A DNA stretch of 64,000 nucleotides from Eudromia elegans. Its lineage: Eukaryota; Chordata; Aves; Tinamiformes; Tinamidae. A program made the translations under genes and the position numbers. The stretch covers positions 743,545 through 807,544 of the forward strand of contig PTEX01000202.1 of assembly GCA_003342815.1 (NCBI GenBank), read 5' to 3'. A model generated the notes under the pieces. The model saw only the letters and a list, made by a program, of their open reading frames with translations, searched no databases and was not told the DNA's origin. Every line of letters starts with the position of its first letter. Within the stretch, counting starts at the first letter, position 1. This document shows positions 1-8,974 of this stretch, in pieces.

Positions 1-1989
1 TATCTTAATTTTAATTGTTCTTCAGTATTAAATTTTAAGATAATTTATTATTTTACAATAAATTAGGACAGAAATTTTAAAACTTACAATACAAATGAAA
101 CATTGCTCTCAAATTTCACTCTTACCTTGTGTCAGAATTAAAATAGGGATTATTCTCTCCCTCAGACTCTTATTTTTCAGAAAATTTTCCTGATTTCAAA
201 ATATATTCAAAAGATAGATGACAGTTTAACTACATATCTCTATGAGGTATGAAGCTTATCTGCTACTATAGATTTGTTTTAAATATACAACTTGACACAA
301 AAAGAATCAAAGCCATTCCTAGTTTCATAATCTTACCTCTATTCAAAATGTATTCACTACCGACAAGAAAAGCCAGCTTGATTTTGTGGTAACTCTACTT
401 TTAAGGGGACTTTTTTTTCCCCCCCGAGAAAAAAAGACAAACAGTAAAAGAAAGGTTTTTTTCCCCACCTGCTAGTTAATATTTCAACTTAAATCATTTA
501 ACAGTTCTTGTAGGTATCTTAGCGCCGGGTTTCCTTGAAATCTCCAGATATATCCTCTGGCAGATTCTGACAAAATTTCAGCATAAATGTCACTTTAATT
601 ACTGAGTCAGGAAAGTTTAGAGAAGCTGAGAAACTGCCTGCTATACTGTTGCAGCCTGATTTTTTCTCTTTGATTTTCTCAACTAAACTGTAGTTCTCTT
701 CTGGAGATTTCAAAACACTGGGGATAACTAAGACATCACTCTGATGCTTTCATTAAATGAGCAACTGCATTCTCTCCTGAAATAATGAAAACATTTCTCT
801 ATCCAGATATCCTAACTAGCATTTTACTTTAAAAGNTCCACAATAGCATAAGACATTTTCATCTGTGTTGCCTAAATTTGATAACGGTAANATCAGTGCT
901 GCTTAAGGCACTGTAGCACCTTATAGCTGATAAAGTATNAAGTGATGTAGGGTATGAACCGATTTAGAAAAGAACATGCTTAACACCTACCTAAGCTTCT
1001 CTGACATAAAACCAAGCATGCCCAACACATTAAAAACTCTAAAACATGTAAAGTTCTTCACGTTACTTCTCAAAAATGACATTTTAGCAAAGAAAGAAGC
1101 ACTGTTGACTGCAGGCTGAAGTGCAGAACTGAAGTTGTGATGAACTCTAGCCTATGAAGCTTGACCTCTGCAAACACATGCACTCATATTTCACTTATTT
1201 GAATGGAAGTACATACCAACATACTGTACTAGAATAGCAGCCTAATAGCTCATCTGTACTGAAGTTCAGAAATAACATATAGAGCTTCTTACTCAAATTA
1301 GCACTGAAGCAGACAGTACAATAAGTAAAAAAATAATGAACAGGATAAACAGTTGAACCTTCTCGTTTTTATGACCTCATACAACAAAAAACAATCAGTT
1401 CCTGCTCTGTATCATTGTGCAACCATTCCACTTTTACTTACTAGTAAAGAATCACCTTTAAATACTCACAAGTTATCACTCCTCAAAGTAGACTAAGTTA
1501 TTTGGGACCTACCCTTCAATCCAAAGCCTGCTACAATCCCCACTCTATCAGGAGGCCGTCAGGGTGCCACTAACAAGACAGTAATGACAAGGTAACTTTT
1601 TTCCCCTCTCAAGGCTCAGCATATGACTGTACAATAGAGATGCTCCAGACTATTTCTCAGCTTAAGGGCGAGAAACATTTGAAAGCAAACACACAAAAAA
1701 GCATCAGCAGCCGACCCTTTGGCAGCAAGCACCCACCGCTGGCGAGCAGAAAGGCGGCTTTCCAGGTTTCTGGGCAGTTTGACAGTACTTCGCAGCCCCT
1801 CGTGGGCTGGCGAGCCCCTTACTCGAAATATCATCAAAAAAGCCTCCGTAGCTGCACTCAATGACCCAGCGCACAGAGAAGCGAGGGCAGCTTTTAACGT
1901 CCCGACAGAAGAGAAAGCAAGGAGGCCACTGCCCTTCCCAGAAGCTCCGCACCAGGAGGAAGAGCTGCCCTGGCCAGAGCCCTCCCTCC
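1..1989. other. Gene-free AT-rich stretch, possibly NFKB1 intron 1
   Basis: No exon, RNA gene or repeat family was recognised here. The composition is AT-rich until about 1700, where GC content climbs into the neighbouring CpG island. Open frames at 1616-2062 and 1719-2183 arise from the GC-rich shoulder and resemble no protein I know. If the island is the NFKB1 promoter, this stretch would be the start of that gene's first intron on the minus strand, which is inferred from gene order only. Confidence 0.4.
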
Positions 1990-2280
1990 CGCCCCGCCGC
2001 TCCCCGGGCCGCGGCACCNGCCACCGCTTCCCCGCGCTTTCCTCGCCCAAGGATACTCGCACGCGGCGAGTATCGGCCGCGGCGCCCAGCGCCGCGTTAG
2101 GCCGGGCCGGGGCAGCCGCTGGCCGCCGGCAAACACCACGAGGGACGCCGAACTCCCCAGAGGGGTGCCCCGCGCCCAGCTAGGGCCGCCCTGCACCGGC
2201 TCCGCGCGGGAGGCATGCAGCGCGGGCACAGGAGGCAAACAGGCAGCGGGACTAGAAAAAGGAGGTCGACGGGCGAGGGG

Positions 2281-2286
2281 CTTACC
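2281..2286 (-). other. Candidate splice donor of minus-strand first exon
   Basis: On the minus strand the bases read TGG followed by GTAAGC, close to the vertebrate donor consensus. It lies inside the CpG island, 3' of both kB sites in the minus-strand direction, where the end of a non-coding NFKB1 exon 1 would be expected. A weaker alternative donor (CGA then GTAAGG) lies at 1822-1818. There is no transcript evidence. Confidence 0.3.
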
Positions 2287-2421
2287 CAGGACAGGGCAGA
2301 TGCCGACGGCACCTCGTTCTTGTCGTCGTCTTCCTCGTCGCCTCCCCCTCGCGCGTCCCTCAGCGCCGCTCCATGTAACCGGCGTGACGCCGCCAGCGCC
2401 GCCCGCGCCCTGGCTCCGCAC

Positions 2422-2431
2422 GGACTTTCCC
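2422..2431 (+). promoter_or_regulatory. NF-kB-like site (9 of 10 bases)
   Basis: The ten bases 2421-2430 read CGGACTTTCC, which differs from the classic kB site GGGACTTTCC only in the first base. The match continues with CC, giving GGACTTTCCC at 2422-2431. It lies in the CpG island assigned to NFKB1, where NF-kB autoregulation is known in mammals. Confidence 0.45.
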
Positions 2432-2555
2432 CTCCGCCGGGCCGATGGCGAGGGCAGCCGAGCGGCACCGGCCTGCGCGGCCGCCGCCTGCGAAGCCTCC
2501 GCCCCCGCGGCCGCTCGCCCGCCCCTGCCCGCCGGGGCCGCTGCACTTCCTGACT

Positions 2556-2565
2556 GGAAATTCCC
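2556..2565 (-). promoter_or_regulatory. NF-kB consensus site
   Basis: The + strand reads GGAAATTCCC. The minus strand therefore reads GGGAATTTCC, an exact match to the kB consensus GGGRNWYYCC and of the type preferred by RelA. It lies about 30 bp from the GC boxes at 2596-2607 and in the same orientation as the presumed NFKB1 transcript. Binding is inferred from the motif. Confidence 0.55.
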
Positions 2566-2595
2566 GCTGACGCTCCAAGAGCGCAACGGGCGCGC

Positions 2596-2607
2596 GGGCG
2601 GGGCGGG
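2596..2607 (+). promoter_or_regulatory. Double GC box (Sp1/KLF type)
   Basis: Two overlapping GGGCGG motifs lie in the CpG island, a common arrangement in TATA-less promoters. The spacing to the kB site at 2556 would suit a core promoter. Confidence 0.5.
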
Positions 2608-2699
2608 AGCCAGGCAGCGAGCGAGCGGGCAGCCCCGGGCGGGGAAGGAAGGACAGGCAGAAAGCGGGAAAGCGTTGAGGGCCGCAGCCGCAGAGGGAA

Positions 2700-4075
2700 A
2701 GCTGTTGGCGGCGGGAGAANAGCAAGGAGCCATTGGAAGGGAGAAGCCTCTGGGGGGAAGCCGGGAGAGAGGGGCAGTTACTGGGGGGAGCCGCTATTGC
2801 GGCAGCCGGTGAGAGTTGAGGGAGGGGGGAGCCGTTGGGGAGAGGGAACAGCAGCTGAAGGAGAGCCATTAGAAAGNGGGGCGGCCGTTGAGTAGCAAAG
2901 AGAAAACGGGCAGCCTTTGAGGAGGAACAGAGAGAACTCGCTACTGCTGAGGGGCAAGCTTTGGGTGGAGAGGTAAAGGGAGGCCTCAGAGAAGGGAGGA
3001 CCCTTACATGGGCAGGGAAAGGGAGCAGCCGTTGAGGAAGGACAGAACCTGCTACCGTTGAGGGAGAGCCGTAGGGCGGGTAGGGAGAGGGGGGAGCCGT
3101 TAAACAGGAGCCGTTGAAAAGCGGCAGCTGTTACTGGGGTGGGGCAGAAAGAACGTGCAGCCGTTAAGGAGGGGTCGTTGGGAGGGGCAGGGAAAGGGAG
3201 CAGCTGTTGAGGAGGAGTAGGAAAAACGTGCTGCCATAAAAAGGGAGTCCTCAGATAAGCAGAAAAAAGGGAAGAGCCATTAAATAGAGAAAAGGAGAGA
3301 ACTTGTTGCCTCTGAGGGAGAGCCGTTGGGTGGGATAGAGAGAGGGAACAATCATTGAGCGGGAGCCGTTAAAAAGGGGCAGCTGTTGAGGGGGAGCCGT
3401 TAAAAAGGGGCAGCTGTTACTGAGGTGGAGTAGAAAGTAGTTATGTCTGTTAATGGGGAGCTGTTGGGTGGGGGGCATGGAGCAGCAGCGGCTCTTGAGA
3501 GACAGAGAAAATGTGCTGCTGTTCAAGGAGAGCCCTGAGAGAATGGGGAGTCTTTATGTAGGCAGGGAAACAGAGCAGTCACCGAGTAGAGGCAGTGAAA
3601 ACCTGCTGCCTTTGAGGGAGAGCCGTTGGGAGGGGCGGGGAGAGGGGGCAGCCGTTGAGCGGGAGCCGTTAAAAAGCGGCAGCTGTTGCTGGGGTGGGGC
3701 AGAAGGAGCGTGCAGCCGTTAAGGAGGGGCCGTTGGGCGGGGCAGGGAGCAGCGAGCAGCTGTTGAGGAGCGGTAGAGAGAAGGTGCCGCCGTGAAGGGG
3801 GACCCGTTTGAGTGATTCAGCCGTTAAGGGGGAGCTGGTGGGTAGGACAGGGAGAGCAGCTAGCTAGTGGCAGTGGGGAGGACAGAAAGAACAAAGAGAG
3901 AACAGATAGCCCTTGAGGAGTAACTGTTAGAGGAGGAGCAGGAGCAGCTGTTGGGATGGGAGGGCTGGGCAGCTATTGAGGAGGGATATAAAGGCAGGAA
4001 GAGACGGGACAGCTGTTACGGGAGAGTGGTTGGTAGAGGGAGAAAGAGGGAGCGGGCAGTTATTGGGGAACAGAA
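2700..4075. repeat. G-rich degenerate minisatellite with higher-order repeats
   Basis: The + strand is a purine- and G-rich patchwork of short recurring words. GCCGTT occurs about 15 times (for example at 2831, 2884, 3028, 3096, 3110, 3160, 3322, 3365, 3396, 3622, 3651, 3665, 3715, 3729 and 3820). CAGCTGTT occurs about eight times (3125, 3201, 3380, 3411, 3680, 3757, 3945, 4010). Longer units repeat too. The motif trio at 3096/3110/3125 recurs at 3651/3665/3680, a shift of 555 bp. The stretch 3301-3395 recurs at 3601-3695, a shift of 300 bp. A 31-bp unit is duplicated in tandem at 3362-3423. Divergence rises toward both ends. Open frames here (such as 3453-3722) translate the repeat and look non-coding. 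Confidence 0.85.
3362..3423 (+). repeat. 31-bp tandem duplication inside the minisatellite
   Basis: Two nearly identical adjacent copies each contain GCCGTTAAAAAG followed by GGGCAGCTGTT. The GCCGTT words start at 3365 and 3396, and the CAGCTG words at 3380 and 3411. This is the youngest-looking duplication in the array. Confidence 0.85.
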
Positions 4076-4080
4076 GGGTG

Positions 4081-7010
4081 CTTGTACAGCTCCACCAGCC
4101 ATCTTTGTGGGGGCTGTCTGTGATGTCTCCTACCTCACTGTGCTGGAAAAGCCCTGGAAGAAAAGCCTACCCTAGGCAAGGGTAAGACAGTATGGAAGCA
4201 GGCAGGATGGTGTGGAACTGAGGAGGTGTCTGCTACCTACCTATGGCTGGGAAAATCCTGATCCTGGTGTCATCCCAACTGTAATTGATAGGAGAGGTCC
4301 TCCAGCTTGAAGAAAGCTGCATGCATAGGAATTCGCCACAAGAATAACCCTGATGGTGTCCTTGTTGAGCTCTCAACAGTTTTGTGGACCCAGTCCTAAC
4401 TGGGTATCTTTTTTTTTTTTTTTTTACTTCTATGTTGCCCTTATATTTTTTATGAAGGAAGGGGTAAGATGTGTAGAGTGAACCTAGATGTACTAATGTA
4501 ATGCTTTTCTGTTACTTTGTTTTCATGGACTTTTTGTAAATGGAGTTTATTCATTGTTCACTAGCAAACATCTTGACACCATGCTGAACGGGAAGTGCAG
4601 GCTCCAAGCCATCATAGTTGTGTGGAACTTTTTAGCTTNTGACAGCAGACTTACAGGTCAGTTCAACTTCTGTTACATAGCACCAACCATCAATTATATA
4701 CTAATTTTTGTTTATTTCTTTTTTGTACTGAAATCCAATGTCTTAGTACTGTAAATAAATCCCTTAGATCTACTAAAGCTGAAGAGTGTATGTCATTCAG
4801 TTGAGATATTATAACTGTTTAGTACCATGTTTAGCAGATCATAAACATGAGGTGAAATATGAGTTTATTGAATTCCTTATGGAACTTAAACTTTCCAGTT
4901 TATTATGACCAAGGAGTGTCTCAGTTCAGCACCTGATGTACATTAGGCTAGTAATTTAGCAATGCACCAGAGAAGTACTGGTGGATGGCTTTTGTTGTGC
5001 TAAGATGAGTGTATCCTTACCAAAGGGTTATATCTTTCAGACTAGCAAAAGACATAACACAAAGGTAAGCCATGAACTACTTATTAAGCTAAGAGACCTA
5101 TTTTTTTTTTCCTTACATTGAAGCAAGGGACTTGTATTAAAGCAAAAATGAAGCCAAGGTAAACAAGGTCAAATCATAAATAGTCTCTTGATACAGATAA
5201 GGAGATAGGGTTATTTCTTTTACCAGATGTCTCATAAAGGTAGTCTACACCCCAGCATAGGTCCAGACTGTCAACATAGTAGCTGATTTCTTCCTTGAAG
5301 AGGAGGTAGATTTAGATGTTACACTTTGTGCCAAGCTCTGGGTTAGAACAGAATTGTACTCATTTAAAATAGTGCTGAAACTGTGAAAGGCAACTTGGAA
5401 ACATAAAAGATTTTCTTTTTTAGTTAAAAATTGAAATATTGTACATGGCATATGTTAATTTGTATGACAAGGTACCCATTGCATTTATTTGTATTGTAAC
5501 ATCAGTTTGTGATCCAGTTCTAGAAATGGATTCCCTCGTTCTCTCCCCAATCTAATTTTTCATGACTTAGCACTTCTGAGTAAAATATATTTTTCCTTAC
5601 TAAATTGTTTTTGCACACACAGGACCCAATACTGAGATCTTCTGCAAAGAACCTCTTATTTGTGAATAGTTCTTGCTTTAGTTACACTGAAATAAGTGAA
5701 GTGAAACCTGGGTCCTGATGCCCTGTGAGAAGGAAGTTTAGGTAAACTTTGAAGTATATAAAGTGTTTCAAAATGAGGTGCATTCAAGAGAAAAGGTGCC
5801 ATGTCACAACTAGTCACAGGTATGCTCACAGGTAAGACCTGTATGAACAAGTCCTGGAAAATCTGACAAGGTGGAAAAGTTCCTAAAATGAAAGAGGCTT
5901 TAACTGTTGGATCTATTTTAAAAAGGTACATTTTCAACTACATAAGGGCTCAGTTTTGCCAGCAAAAGATTTAAATGGCTTCTACAACAATCTGGGTTTT
6001 TTTGGGTTTTTTTCAATGTACTAGTCCAGGAGCTGCCTCTACTTTTGCACTGCTGGATTGCTCTGAGTGTATAAATCCCTTTATAGGATCAGAAAGGGTG
6101 AAACTCACATTTTTGTAGCCTTATAATTGATACTGCTTTTTGTCAGCAAAAAAAAAGAGTATTGTTTCTGAGAAGTTCAACTTTATTCCCTCAGCACTGA
6201 CAAATGCGTAAGGTTGGTAGAGATTTCAAAATAATAACTCTTCACTTGAAGTAGTTTCACAAATATAGAAAATAATGCTGAAATAGTTGTCAAAGTTTCT
6301 TGCTTTTTCTCTGTGGTTATGTGTCTCAGAAACCAGCGTTTCTGAGATAAATACTGGAATTATGTCAGGATCTATTCCTTCATTTTGGCATCATAGATTT
6401 GATACCGAAACAGAAAGTAAGTAAAAATCTAAAATAGCTTCTGAAAAACACTTCCTTTTAATCTTTTCGGCTGTCTGTCAGGTGACTTTTTATTGATCTT
6501 CCTGGTTTGTAACCCTTCCTGGTTCGTTCTTTATAGGCCAGAAGTTATATAATAATAATTGTTAACCACCCCGCACCCCCAGAAGTAGCCAATCAGGATG
6601 CTAAATTCCCACACTGCAGCATCCGTGAGTATTTTCTCTCATATCTGCTAGAATACTTTGTTCTGATGGATAATGACCTTGGCATATTATGTATTTCTTC
6701 AGCTTCTAGCTAGACATAGCAATGCCCTGCAACATGTAGGATAGTTATATAGGCCAAATTCCAAACCTACCTTTCCCTTGCTTGCTAGAGAATTGCAAAT
6801 ATGTTGTGTCACATATGAGCTCTGAAGTGCTTCAGACGTGGTACTGTCTGAATTCTGGTGTAGATTGGACAAAGGTGCCATAACAGTAGCAGGGAGAGAT
6901 GTCAATAATGGAGAACCAGTAATGCCTATGAAAAATAGTTTTAGAAAGCTTTAAGAGACTGATGAGGTCAGTCACTCCAAAATGAAAAAAAGATCAGGAT
7001 ATGCTATCCT
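4081..7010. other. Gene-free stretch
   Basis: AT-rich DNA with no recognised gene. A run of 17 Ts lies at 4409-4425. A donor-like GGTAAG near 4179 follows the repeat array and could belong to a divergent non-coding transcript from the CpG island, but nothing else supports that. Open frames here are short and without recognisable domains. Confidence 0.5.
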
Positions 7011-7011
7011 G

Positions 7012-7080
7012 AATGGATGGAAGGGATTTTACCATATCTAAATGGTCTTTTCCAACATTTTTCTTCTAGAATCCTATGAT
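7012..7080 (+). mobile_element. CR1-type LINE 3' end, decayed fragment
   Basis: The stretch has the GGATGGAAGGGA-like segment, then GGTCTTTTCCAAC, then the terminal AATCCTATGATT motif, in the order seen at the 3' ends of avian CR1 elements. It is short and diverged, with no coding part left. The call rests on remembered consensus features, not on an alignment. Confidence 0.65.
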
Positions 7081-7920
7081 TTTTCTTTCATAAATAGTCA
7101 ATAAATACTGTTGTGAGTGTACTTTTTTCCATGAGTTAACAATTAATTTAGAAAATAAGACTTAAGTATAAACATGCATAAATGCATTAGGTATTCCAGT
7201 GTCTGTCTCCAACATTTTTTGCTTCATTTTCATACATGACTTATTAATTTTTAATCTAAACTCTGATATAAATTGGTATTAGATATCCTTTACTATTAAA
7301 TATATGCTCAGTCCAATTTAGAGCATTATTCTGGGTCAGATGTACTGAGTATGTCTGAGGTTAATTCTCTGGAGAAGAGCAGAATTTATTTTGACTTTTT
7401 ATTACAATTTTNTACTGGAGCAGCTCTCCAAAGAAGGAAAGATGTGGCAAACAGCTATATATGTATATAGGGAAGAGATTTAATCTACCACAGAAATCTC
7501 ACTCTCTACATACATAATAGAAAACNAAGAAAGGATTGTGGGAAGTGTTTGTCATTGCTCTTTGAGCTCATGAAGCCAGTCATCTTGTGCCNAGCTATAT
7601 GTAGAAAGATGTTCTGATTTACTGAACTAAAGCTGTTGCAGATTTTTAGCATTTATAATGGTTTGCAGTATTTTCCTTGATTTCCTGTAATATCTGGACA
7701 CATGACTAGTTAGGAGCTTTTACTTAAAGAGCAAGCTTCTCTCAGTGGTTTTGATGAAAAATTAAAACCTATGTTAAATTAAAAAATGAGTATTAGTATT
7801 CAAAAGGTGTATTTTAAATTCATGTATTTTAGTCAAGTCCTGTGGTTTTAGGAGAGTTTATATTCAATTTTCTAAGGACAGAATTAACAGTGAGTGAGCT
7901 AAGACAAGCCCTTAGTATAA
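7081..7920. other. Gene-free stretch between two CR1 relics
   Basis: AT-rich DNA with three Ns. I see no gene or structured element in it. Confidence 0.5.
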
Positions 7921-7980
7921 TCACAGGATCTCAGAATAGTTGAGATTGGAAGGGACTATGTATTCCAATAAATTGGACTT
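7921..7980 (-). mobile_element. CR1-type LINE 3' end, decayed, minus strand
   Basis: The + strand reads TCACAGGATCTCAGAATAG, then a GTTGAGATTGGAAGGGAC-like segment. This is the reverse complement of the usual avian CR1 3' end. Only about 60 bp can be recognised. Confidence 0.65.
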
Positions 7981-8946
7981 TCTTAAAAAAAAAAGCATGG
8001 GATTATAAAAGAGTATTTGTGGGGCTGTGGGAAAGGGAAGTTGTTTGTGTCATGGATTTGGTTTCATAAGGGCTCATGTTCTCAACCTTTCCTCCAGAGC
8101 TATGATGTCTAGAAGCTTTTTTAGGAAGATATTTTGCAACTTGGAGCTACATATTCAGAAACAGTACCAGTGCTACCTAAAATGATGATAAAATATAATA
8201 GGCTGATGAAAAGCTGGATAATATGCTCTAACAAGAACAGAAACCCTGTGACAGAGTGAGGTCTTCAGGAAAAGAGGGAGACCTCAATGTATTCTTTTTA
8301 CTCTACAGAAGAAAAGCCACAAGTGGTTGTTGTGGAGGAAGGGAGTGTTTTCTTTGTACTAGTTCCTTTCTCAGTTCCTCTCTCAATTGACTGATTGGAA
8401 GCTGAAGGAGCCTGAGTGATTATGGAACACAATCTGTCACACTTATCTGTCTTTAAAGCTTTGCGTTGTATAGGAGAATGTGATGCAGAGACTTCTAAGA
8501 TAAAAATAATCATCTAAGCCTCAAACTCAGAATTGGTATGATTGTGATCTTTTGTTCCCATGCAGAGTCTTGGATACTGTAATGCTTACACAGCATGTCC
8601 TGCTTTCAAGGCTGAGCCAGGAATTCCACACAGTGCTGTAACAGATGCTTGTGCAAGTTCCAGGTTTCTGCAGTGGTGATACCTGACCTGTAAGTGCACA
8701 TGACTTTTCTGACCTGAGGGTTGAGAAATAGAGTTGCAAACTCTTAATTTGTTCCTGTTTACCTAGGCATCCAAATAAGAATATGAGACTACTGGTAAGC
8801 CCTTGGGTTTATTTACAACAACTCTTCATAATTTTTAATATACTGTCAACAATTAGCTGCACCCAAAGACACTCCCTTAGAGCAAGAACTTGGCAATGCT
8901 TTTATTCACATCAACAGCAAACTCTTGTTGACCTATATGTGTGTAG

Positions 8947-8974
8947 GGCAGAGACCTGCGGGAGGGTCTCTGCC
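8947..8974. repeat. Perfect 10-bp GC-rich inverted repeat
   Basis: GGCAGAGACC at 8947-8956 pairs with GGTCTCTGCC at 8965-8974 across an 8-base loop. No flanking gene explains it. Confidence 0.8.

Larger units (their letters stand above)
1990..2870 (-). promoter_or_regulatory. NFKB1: CpG island, likely NFKB1 promoter and first exon
   Basis: The sequence changes abruptly from AT-rich to strongly GC- and CpG-rich, with no obvious TATA box. A double GC box (Sp1-type) lies at 2596-2607. Two NF-kB-type sites lie at 2422-2431 and 2556-2565. Reading the minus strand, a splice-donor-like GTAAG lies at 2285-2281, so a non-coding first exon could end near 2286. In vertebrates NFKB1 is the neighbour on the 5' side of SLC39A8 and is transcribed away from it, which fits a minus-strand promoter here. 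NFKB1 encodes p105/p50, and its mammalian promoter is CpG-rich and autoregulated by NF-kB. No NFKB1 coding sequence is visible, so the gene name is an inference. A divergent non-coding transcript on the + strand is also possible. Confidence 0.5.

Noticed and set aside
1616-2869. Overlapping open frames on both strands in the first CpG island, up to 279 codons
   Set aside because: GC-rich DNA has few stop codons. The translations are Arg/Ala/Gly/Pro-rich, overlap in all frames and match no domain I know.
3453-3722. 89-codon + strand frame inside the minisatellite
   Set aside because: It translates the repeat units and breaks between copies, with no sign of coding constraint.
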